From Ruminococcus sp. (GTDB taxonomy: Bacteria; Bacillota; Clostridia; Oscillospirales; Ruminococcaceae), in contig JAISHJ010000101.1 of assembly GCA_031262625.1 (NCBI GenBank), positions 1 to 5,812 of the forward strand: 5,812 bases of DNA, written 5' to 3'. Below are positions 1 to 4,273 of the stretch, one piece after another. The position numbers were made by a program, and so were the translations under genes. Within the stretch, counting starts at the first letter, position 1, and each line of letters opens with the position of its first letter. Below the pieces are notes generated by a model that saw nothing but the letters and a program-made list of their open reading frames with translations, did not search any database and was not told the origin of the DNA.

Positions 1-2
1 GG

Positions 3-23
3 AGTGTGGCGCAGCGCCACACT
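3..23. repeat. GC-rich perfect hairpin downstream of the histidine kinase gene
   Basis: A 9-bp perfect inverted repeat (arms 3-11 and 15-23) encloses the 3-base loop CAG. It lies about 30 bp past the stop codon of the minus-strand kinase gene, so it could be part of its transcript end. No T-run is visible on the minus strand before the window ends, so a classical intrinsic terminator cannot be claimed. The C-rich stretch between it and the stop codon (31-50) resembles the sequence after the M23 gene (see 2407-2448), which suggests a related post-gene element cut by the window edge. Confidence 0.5.
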
Positions 24-53
24 GTCACCGCTCCTCTCCCCCCCAGCGTACTC

Positions 54-1505
54 TCAATGTTTTACTTCAATCCAGAAGGTGCTTCCTACGCCTACTTCGC
101 TTATTACTCCGTAGTTAAAGCGGTGGAGTTTCATTACTTCTCTTACGATTGAGAGGCCGAGACCTGAGCCTATTACTTCACGCTTGGCTTTTTCGGAGCG
201 GTAGTAGCGGTCGAAGATAGTGCTTATGTCTTCGGGTTTGATGCCGCGCCCGGTGTCGGTAATTTCGATGCGGGCGGTGGTGCTTGATTGGGGGATAAGG
301 CAGATGTAGATAGATTTGTCTGCGCCGGTGTAGTTTACGGCGTTATTAATAAGGTTATAGAGGACTTGGTCGATTTTGATTATATCGGCAGTTATTAAGA
401 ATTTTCGGGGCATAGAGACATAGAATTTATACTTGCTTTTTTCGGCGAGGAGTTTGTAGCGCCCCATTATAGAGATTATGTGTTCGCAGATGTCGAACTC
501 GGTTAATTTCAGTTCATTTGCGCCGTTTTCGAGTTTGGAGAGGTCTAAGAGATCGTTTACGAGACCGGAAAGGCGATCGCTTTCGTCTATAATTACGTTA
601 ATATGTTCGGCGCGTTTTTTGGGGTTATCTCCGGAGAGGTCGCGAACCATTTCCGCGTAGGCTTTTATCATAGTAAGGGGGGTGCGGAGGTCGTGGGAGA
701 CGTTGGCGATAAGGTCGCGCTTTAGGTTATCAACCTTAGCTATTTCTCCGGCGGTATATTCGAGGGTTTCGGCTAAGATTTCGGTTTCGGCGTAGCCTTT
801 TCCGTCGAATTTGACGTTATAGTCGCCTTTCCCCAAAATTTCGGCAGACTTAATTATACGTTGGATGGGTGCTTCGATTAGTCTCGCCAAAATATAGGAT
901 ATTCCTACACCTAAAACCAAGAGAAGGATACTGATAAGAAGGACTTGCGTTTTGATAATCTGCTCTGATGATTCGAGGGGTTCGAGGGAAGTATTGAGGA
1001 ATAAGAAAGCTTCGGGGTCGTCGGGATTACCGATTACGGTAACGTAGAGCATGGTTGTAACGTTAAAGCGGCGGTTCGGAATCTCCGCGTAGTAGACATG
1101 ATTATCGGAGTCTATAGCGTTTTGGCGGTAGCCGAGAAGCGCGAAAGTATTTGTATTATGGATTAAGCACTTCCCCGCCATCATATCAAAGGTGTAGACT
1201 GTATCGCCGAAACGGTTCTGGATAAGTACGCACATTTCATAGTTATAGGCAAGGTCGTCGAGACTTTTGCTCGAAAGTGTTCCGTCCGACAGTCCGGCAC
1301 GTATCTGTTCCGCCGCAGCATTGAACTGGGCGGCTTTCATCGCCTTATAATTCATGCTGAGGGAAGCTACAAAAAGCATCCACATCATTATAAGTACGCT
1401 TGCGATAAATATCGCAAAGTAAATCCAAATCGTACGCCGGAGATTCGGACTGCGGTGTTTTTTCGCGTTTTCCTTTTCTATGGCTTCATGACGGCGTGTC
1501 TGCAT
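54..1505 (-). CDS. Membrane sensor histidine kinase (HAMP, HisKA, HATPase_c)
   Basis: This 483-residue kinase is the sensor half of a two-component system. It autophosphorylates on histidine and passes the phosphate to the regulator encoded just upstream. Visible parts in order: a basic cytoplasmic N-terminus; TM1 about residues 25-49; an extracytoplasmic sensor loop about 50-186 with two cysteines (C92, C113); TM2 about 187-208; a HAMP linker about 208-260; the H-box VSHDLRTP with phospho-acceptor H271; the N-box NLINNAVNY near 384-392; G1 DTGRGI at 417-422; F-box FDRYYR at 431-436; and G2 GSGLGL at 446-451. All catalytic boxes look intact and the length is usual for the class. The ATG start is supported by GAGGAG 8 bases upstream, inside the end of the regulator gene. 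The signal is unknown: the sensor loop matches no domain I can name, so no gene symbol is given. Confidence 0.95.
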   Translation of the reverse strand: MQTRRHEAIEKENAKKHRSPNLRRTIWIYFAIFIASVLIMMWMLFVASLSMNYKAMKAAQFNAAAEQIRAGLSDGTLSSKSLDDLAYNYEMCVLIQNRFGDTVYTFDMMAGKCLIHNTNTFALLGYRQNAIDSDNHVYYAEIPNRRFNVTTMLYVTVIGNPDDPEAFLFLNTSLEPLESSEQIIKTQVLLISILLLVLGVGISYILARLIEAPIQRIIKSAEILGKGDYNVKFDGKGYAETEILAETLEYTAGEIAKVDNLKRDLIANVSHDLRTPLTMIKAYAEMVRDLSGDNPKKRAEHINVIIDESDRLSGLVNDLLDLSKLENGANELKLTEFDICEHIISIMGRYKLLAEKSKYKFYVSMPRKFLITADIIKIDQVLYNLINNAVNYTGADKSIYICLIPQSSTTARIEITDTGRGIKPEDISTIFDRYYRSEKAKREVIGSGLGLSIVREVMKLHRFNYGVISEVGVGSTFWIEVKH

Positions 1506-1510
1506 TAAGA

Positions 1511-2206
1511 CTACTCCTCGTTTTTGACAACAGTCGGATCAAATTTATAGCCCATACCGCGAAGCGTAACAATAAACGTTCTGTACTTTCCTATAGAAGT
1601 ACGGAGCATTTTTATATGCGTGTCTACTGTTCTGTCGTCGCCGAAAAAGTCATAGCCCCAAACTTCTTCAAGAAGCTTTTCGCGGGAGAGGGCAAGCCCT
1701 CGGTTCTTAACGAGGTAAAAAAGCAGGTCATATTCTTTCGGAGTAAGCGAAGCGGGTACGCCGTCCACAAGCACTTCTCTTCCGGCAACATTTACCGAAA
1801 GCCCGTCGAATTTCATTACGTCAGCGTGTTCGTCTTTCGGTTGGGAGCGTGACAGGACCGCTTTTATTCTTGCGAGGAGTTCCTTTGGCGAAAACGGCTT
1901 TGCAACGTAATCGTCCGCACCGATTTCAAAGCCGAAAAGCTTGTCATATTCTTCTGAGCGAGCTGAAAGCATTATAACGGGGATATTTTTATTCTTTCTT
2001 ATTTCTTTCGCAGCTGAAAAGCCGTCAAGCCTCGGCATCATAACGTCCATAATTATAATATCAAAATCTTCTTTACGGCATTTTTCAACCGCTTCCATAC
2101 CGTCTGAAGCTTCTGCTGTTTCGTAACCGGCAAACTCTGCGTACTCCTTTATAACGTCTCTTATCTTTTCTTCGTCATCAACAATTAATATTCTTTTTTC
2201 AGCCAC
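1511..2206 (-). CDS. OmpR/PhoB-family response regulator
   Basis: This is a 231-residue DNA-binding response regulator, partner of the kinase that follows 5 bp downstream. The receiver domain (about 3-118) shows the acidic pair D10-D11, phospho-acceptor D54 in the IIIMDVMMP stretch, the switch residue S81 in MLSAR, and K103 in AKPF. A short linker (about 121-130) leads to a C-terminal winged-helix domain (about 131-224) with the LTPKEYDLL motif, the recognition-helix region RTVDTHIKMLR and the wing TLRGMGYKF, all typical of the OmpR/PhoB class. The start chosen is a GTG at 2206, because a strong GGAGG sits 9 bases ahead of it. A longer reading from a TTG at 2224 would put that ribosome binding site inside the coding sequence and is unlikely. 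The target genes are unknown, but the promoter region suggests autoregulation. Specific assignment to PhoP, ResD, VanR or similar is not supported. Confidence 0.95.
   Translation of the reverse strand: MAEKRILIVDDEEKIRDVIKEYAEFAGYETAEASDGMEAVEKCRKEDFDIIIMDVMMPRLDGFSAAKEIRKNKNIPVIMLSARSEEYDKLFGFEIGADDYVAKPFSPKELLARIKAVLSRSQPKDEHADVMKFDGLSVNVAGREVLVDGVPASLTPKEYDLLFYLVKNRGLALSREKLLEEVWGYDFFGDDRTVDTHIKMLRTSIGKYRTFIVTLRGMGYKFDPTVVKNEE
1514..1519 (-). promoter_or_regulatory. Ribosome binding site of the kinase gene, inside the regulator gene
   Basis: On the minus strand GAGGAG forms the last two Glu codons of the response regulator, just before its TAG stop, and lies 8 bases before the kinase ATG. 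The two genes are only 5 bp apart. This placement supports co-transcription and probable translational coupling of regulator and kinase. Confidence 0.8.
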
Positions 2207-2215
2207 AGTAACAAA

Positions 2216-2220
2216 CCTCC
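2216..2220 (-). promoter_or_regulatory. Ribosome binding site that decides the GTG start of the regulator
   Basis: The minus strand reads GGAGG, then 9 bases, then GTG GCT GAA. The only upstream in-frame start candidate, a TTG at 2224, lies before this site with no Shine-Dalgarno sequence of its own. The GTG at 2206 is therefore the better start. Confidence 0.8.
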
Positions 2221-2239
2221 GCAACTAATTTTATTATGT

Positions 2240-2268
2240 ATTATAATTTTAACATTTATTTGTGAAGT
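2240..2268 (-). promoter_or_regulatory. Promoter of the response regulator-kinase operon
   Basis: On the minus strand a perfect -10 TATAAT lies at 2240-2245, placing the transcription start near 2233 and giving a leader of roughly 27 bases. At the standard 17-base spacing the -35 position (2263-2268) is poor. A better hexamer, TTCACA, is present only at 15-base spacing. A good -10 with a weak -35 is typical of activator-dependent promoters, and the direct repeat at 2259-2276 covers this -35 region. Confidence 0.6.
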
Positions 2269-2276
2269 GTTTGTGA
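2259..2276. promoter_or_regulatory. Direct repeat with 11-bp period over the -35 region: probable regulator binding site
   Basis: The plus strand reads TTTGTGA-AGTG-TTTGTGA: two identical 7-bp units separated by 4 bp, an exact 11-bp period. A third, imperfect copy (TTTGTGT) lies at 2291-2297, 21 bp further on. Response regulators of the OmpR/PhoB class commonly bind as head-to-tail dimers to direct repeats spaced 11 bp apart, often overlapping the -35 element. The repeats sit immediately upstream of a gene for just such a regulator, so autoregulation is the likely role. Binding is inferred, not shown. Confidence 0.6.
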
Positions 2277-2304
2277 CATATAAAAGAAAATTTGTGTTTA
2301 ATTA

Positions 2305-2336
2305 AAACAACTGCTGAAAATAATCAGCAGTAGTTT
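2305..2336 (-). terminator. Probable intrinsic terminator after the M23 gene
   Basis: The arms ACTGCTGA (2310-2317) and TCAGCAGT (2324-2331) form an 8-bp stem with a 6-base loop, extended by 4 bp (AAAC/GTTT) beyond one A-A mismatch. On the minus strand the stem is followed by a T-rich run beginning TTGTTTTAATT, so it could end transcripts coming from the M23 gene before the regulator promoter. It would also insulate that promoter from read-through. The T-run is interrupted, so strength is uncertain. Confidence 0.5.
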
Positions 2337-2406
2337 CAACAAAGGTATAAGGTGTTCACTAAAGAATAAACCAAGAAAAATGTTTAAAGTCTTTCGGGGT
2401 GGGGGT

Positions 2407-2448
2407 TTGGGGGAGGGACGCTTGGGTCACCAAGCGCCCCTCCCCCAA
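2407..2448. repeat. Long GC-rich hairpin immediately downstream of the M23 gene
   Basis: A 19-position stem (2407-2425 with 2430-2448) has one A-C mismatch and the 4-base loop GTCA. The outer half is a G-run arm against a C-run arm and the inner half is CGCTTGG against CCAAGCG. It begins 8 bp after the TAA of the minus-strand M23 gene. No T-run follows: the minus strand continues with C-rich sequence (2395-2406), so it is not a textbook intrinsic terminator. It may stabilise the mRNA 3' end, act as a transcription barrier, or be a copy of a dispersed repeat. A similar arrangement follows the kinase gene at 1-53. Confidence 0.65.
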
Positions 2449-2456
2449 CGTTCCTC

Positions 2457-3218
2457 TTAAGAGCCGCTGTCTGAGAGCAAAGCTGCGGGGTCTATCCATG
2501 CGTTGTTCTTTTTTAGGGCGAAGTGGAGGTGTGGGTCTTCGGAAATTTCGGAGTCGGCGGTACTGCCGACGGTACCTATGATTGTGCCGGCGGAGACTGT
2601 GTCGCCTTCGGAGAGGGGAACATCTGTAGAGAGGTTAGAGTAGTAGCCTATGAGACCGTTGCCGTGGTCGATTACAACTGTAACGCCCATAAGCTGGTCG
2701 ATATAGATTTCGGAGATAATGCCGGCGGTCATTGATTTGACGTTTTCGCCGTTGGCGGCGATGATGTCGATACCGTCGTGGGTTTTCCAAACGTTTAGAG
2801 TCTTTGACTTAACAAGTTCGCCGTTTGAGAAGCCGTTGATTATATCGCCGGAGACGGGGCGGATACAGGCGGCATCGGTTGGGAGAATAGTGGATTCCTG
2901 TGTATTTGTTTGGGTAGCTGCGACATCTGTTGCAGGAGCGGTTTCGGAAGCGGCGGGGTTATCGGCGGGGATAGGTAAATTGCCGTCCGCTTCGGGTGTG
3001 GAAGTAATTTTTGTTACGGGGGCGGTTGTTACGGTAATTTGTGCTATGGGGTTTTCGACGGGATAGGAATTATCGTCGGAGGACATGAGGGCATTATCTA
3101 AGCTGTCCTGAACCTTTGAGTAGGAATAAATACCTGCGCCGCCGACTGCAAGAAGGCACACAAAAACCGCGATTGCGAGCCCCTTCCCGGTGAACTTTGA
3201 AAAATCGAATTTCTTCAT
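2457..3218 (-). CDS. Membrane-anchored M23/LytM-domain protein, SpoIIQ-like
   Basis: This 253-residue protein has a short basic N-terminus, one transmembrane helix (about 13-31), a disordered Thr/Ala/Pro-rich linker (about 52-115) and a C-terminal M23 peptidase domain (about 118-246) facing outside the cytoplasm. M23 enzymes are zinc endopeptidases that cut peptidoglycan cross-bridges. The zinc ligands appear present: H147 and D151 (HxxxD in THDGID) and H232 in the PHLHF motif (H230, H232). The motif that usually holds a catalytic His (Y-x-H-L) reads YYSNL, with N195 instead, so activity may be lost or changed. The layout and length resemble SpoIIQ, the forespore membrane protein that meets SpoIIIAH across the septum, but no sporulation gene lies nearby and the name is not assigned. 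Alternatives are a cell-wall hydrolase or a hydrolase regulator. The ATG is preceded by GGAG at 3224-3227. It is probably transcribed alone. Confidence 0.85.
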   Translation of the reverse strand: MKKFDFSKFTGKGLAIAVFVCLLAVGGAGIYSYSKVQDSLDNALMSSDDNSYPVENPIAQITVTTAPVTKITSTPEADGNLPIPADNPAASETAPATDVAATQTNTQESTILPTDAACIRPVSGDIINGFSNGELVKSKTLNVWKTHDGIDIIAANGENVKSMTAGIISEIYIDQLMGVTVVIDHGNGLIGYYSNLSTDVPLSEGDTVSAGTIIGTVGSTADSEISEDPHLHFALKKNNAWIDPAALLSDSGS

Positions 3219-3232
3219 CTGCTCTCCATTCC

Positions 3233-3269
3233 GCCGCCGGTTTCAATAGTAATGGGCGGCTGAAGTATA
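3233..3269 (-). promoter_or_regulatory. Leader region of the M23 gene: weak -10 candidate and GC inverted repeat
   Basis: The minus strand has TATACT at 3264-3269, one base from consensus, which would give a leader of about 38 bases. No good -35 is seen at 16-18 bases upstream. Between it and the ribosome binding site, GCCGCC (3255-3260) can pair with GGCGGC (3233-3238) around a 16-base loop, forming a stem that ends just before the GGAG at 3224-3227. The promoter may instead depend on an alternative sigma factor. By eye I found no clean sigma-F or sigma-G match. Confidence 0.3.
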
Positions 3270-3320
3270 AATTTTCATCTTAACCGAATACATTTATCCG
3301 GCATAATCTTGAGAGTAGTT

Positions 3321-3350
3321 TTGACAAAGTTTAGTTATTTATTCTATATT
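3321..3350 (+). promoter_or_regulatory. Upstream promoter (P1) candidate for the DUF975 gene
   Basis: A perfect -35 TTGACA at 3321-3326 is followed after 18 bases by TATATT at 3345-3350 (5 of 6 matches). Transcription would begin near 3357 and read through P2 into the membrane protein gene, giving a leader of about 143 bases. It is less certain than P2 because the surrounding DNA is very AT-rich, so chance matches are likely. Confidence 0.45.
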
Positions 3351-3369
3351 TAACAAAATAATCATAAAG

Positions 3370-3388
3370 ATAAAGGTTACAACTTTAT
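3370..3388. promoter_or_regulatory. Short dyad between P1 and P2, possible operator
   Basis: ATAAAG (3370-3375) and CTTTAT (3383-3388) form a 6-bp inverted repeat with a 7-base spacer. The centre is about 28 bp upstream of the P2 -35 element and about 22 bp downstream of the P1 start, so a protein bound here could affect either promoter. In AT-rich sequence a 6-bp dyad can easily occur by chance. Confidence 0.2.
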
Positions 3389-3406
3389 TAAAATATATAA
3401 AATCCC

Positions 3407-3435
3407 TTGACAAATGATAATATATATCGTATAAT
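3407..3435 (+). promoter_or_regulatory. Perfect-consensus sigma-A promoter (P2) of the DUF975 gene
   Basis: TTGACA at 3407-3412 and TATAAT at 3430-3435 are both exact consensus hexamers, separated by the optimal 17 bases. Transcription should begin near 3442, leaving a leader of about 58 bases before the ATG at 3500. No other gene on the plus strand lies in between, so this is very probably the main promoter of the membrane protein gene. Confidence 0.85.
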
Positions 3436-3499
3436 AAACACAATGACAAGCGATGAAATTTTTATATAAAAACTGAGTACAGATACAGGAGAAAAATAT

Positions 3500-4195
3500 A
3501 TGTTTAACAGAGTATGGTTTAAGAAGCTTGCTAAGGAACAAATTCATCCTAACCTTGTAACTCTCGGTCTTATGATGCTTATATTTATGGGAATTGCAAT
3601 GGGTGCGGCAATTGTTTTTGGTATCGGATCGGTTATGTCAATAGCAATGGATCGTGGGCTGGAAACTGACGGCGTTATTTTCTTCATCTCTTACATTATC
3701 ATGTTTTTTGCACTATTCGCTATTGAATCACCGTTTATGCTGTCGCTTTACCGCGCTTACTTAGCTTTGACGAGAGGCGAAAAAATCATTGTCTCGGACA
3801 TATTCTGGGGATTTAAGACAACGGAGAGATTTTGGGGCGCAATAAAACTCATGCTTTTGATGGGACTTTATGTCATGCTCTGGTCACTGCTCCTCATTGT
3901 TCCGGGAATCATACGCGGTATTGATTACTCACAGGCATTCTTCATTCTTTCGGAAGACCCGAGCAAGGGCGCGAGACAGTGTATTCGCGAAAGCATATTC
4001 CTCGTTCGCGGACACAGAGGTGACTATTTTATCTCCGGTCTGTCGTTTATACTTTGGATTTTTGTCATCTATATCCCTGTCATCGGATATTTCGCATACT
4101 TCGGCTATGTTTACCCCTACATTATGTCAACCTTCGCAAATATTTACCGCTTCCTTGTTGACGAAAAATACGGTGAAGAAAGATATTTGAATTAA
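3500..4195 (+). CDS. DUF975 family integral membrane protein
   Basis: This is a 231-residue polytopic membrane protein. Hydrophobic stretches lie at about 20-48, 57-84, 112-138, 177-193 and 195-218, giving roughly five helices with a short cytoplasmic N-terminus and a charged C-terminal tail (DEKYGEERYLN). The middle and C-terminal pattern fits the DUF975 family common in Firmicutes: LLLIVPGII at 130-138 followed by a YSQAFFIL segment, then an acidic/basic loop with SEDPSKGARQCIRES and the RGHRGDYF turn, then a helix pair ending in an F-A-N-x-Y-R motif. The biochemical role of the family is not established. The ATG start has AGGAG at 3487-3491, 8 bases upstream. It appears to be monocistronic: consensus promoter in front, strong terminator behind, and a convergent neighbour. 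A transporter or bacteriocin-related role is sometimes suggested for such proteins, but nothing here supports that. Confidence 0.85.
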   Translation: MFNRVWFKKLAKEQIHPNLVTLGLMMLIFMGIAMGAAIVFGIGSVMSIAMDRGLETDGVIFFISYIIMFFALFAIESPFMLSLYRAYLALTRGEKIIVSDIFWGFKTTERFWGAIKLMLLMGLYVMLWSLLLIVPGIIRGIDYSQAFFILSEDPSKGARQCIRESIFLVRGHRGDYFISGLSFILWIFVIYIPVIGYFAYFGYVYPYIMSTFANIYRFLVDEKYGEERYLN

Positions 4196-4215
4196 ATAAA
4201 AAAAATCGAATAAAA

Positions 4216-4255
4216 AAATCCCCCCAAAAGTTTTTACAAACTTTTGGGGGGATTT
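4216..4255. terminator. Bidirectional intrinsic terminator between convergent genes
   Basis: A perfect 18-bp stem (4216-4233 with 4238-4255) encloses the loop TTAC. The core is six C-G pairs flanked by A-T pairs. On the minus strand the stem runs straight into a T-rich tail (the stem's ATTT plus the T-runs opposite 4201-4218), making it a strong terminator for the acyl-CoA synthetase gene, whose stop is 19 bp away. On the plus strand it starts 20 bp after the DUF975 stop and is followed by ATTTCATAT, a weaker tail. It most likely serves both genes. Confidence 0.92.
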
Positions 4256-4273
4256 CATATCAGACGTAATTAA

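Noticed and set aside
54..1000. Apparent base-composition shift inside the kinase gene (3' part G-poor on its coding strand compared with the 5' part)
   Set aside because: It is an impression by eye only. The protein motifs run uninterrupted through it, and without a computed codon-usage profile it is not evidence of transfer or fusion.
1496..1852. Plus-strand open frame of 118 codons over the response regulator gene
   Set aside because: It lies opposite a clear response regulator with conserved motifs, has no ribosome binding site, and its product resembles no family. It is an antisense shadow.
2207..2224. Longer response regulator starting at a TTG (2224)
   Set aside because: The strong GGAGG at 2216-2220 would fall inside the coding sequence, and family members start close to the KRILIVDDE segment. 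GTG at 2206 fits better.
2719..3066. Plus-strand open frame of 115 codons over the M23 gene
   Set aside because: It is opposite the low-complexity Thr/Ala linker and M23 domain. Its hydrophobic, Ala/Val-rich product is a by-product of the biased composition of the real gene.
3219..3330. Sigma-F or sigma-G promoter upstream of the SpoIIQ-like gene
   Set aside because: Partial matches such as GGATAAATG and GGTTAAGAT exist but no matching -35 at the right spacing was found, so a forespore-specific promoter cannot be claimed.
3350..3412. TTAACA, GTTACA and TTGACA hexamers as a PhoP-like box upstream of the DUF975 gene
   Set aside because: The intervals (26 and 31 bp) are not multiples of the 11-bp spacing, and such hexamers are common in AT-rich DNA.
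3459..3472. TTTTTATATAAAAA palindrome in the DUF975 leader
   Set aside because: Pure A/T symmetry in AT-rich sequence, with no stable hairpin and no evident link to translation.
3219..3499. Riboswitch, small RNA or tRNA in the divergent intergenic region
   Set aside because: No cloverleaf, no conserved riboswitch core and no long stem were seen. The promoters and short dyads account for what is visible.
3870..4190. Minus-strand open frame over the DUF975 gene
   Set aside because: It overlaps a well-supported membrane protein with promoter, ribosome binding site and terminator, and has no recognisable domain.
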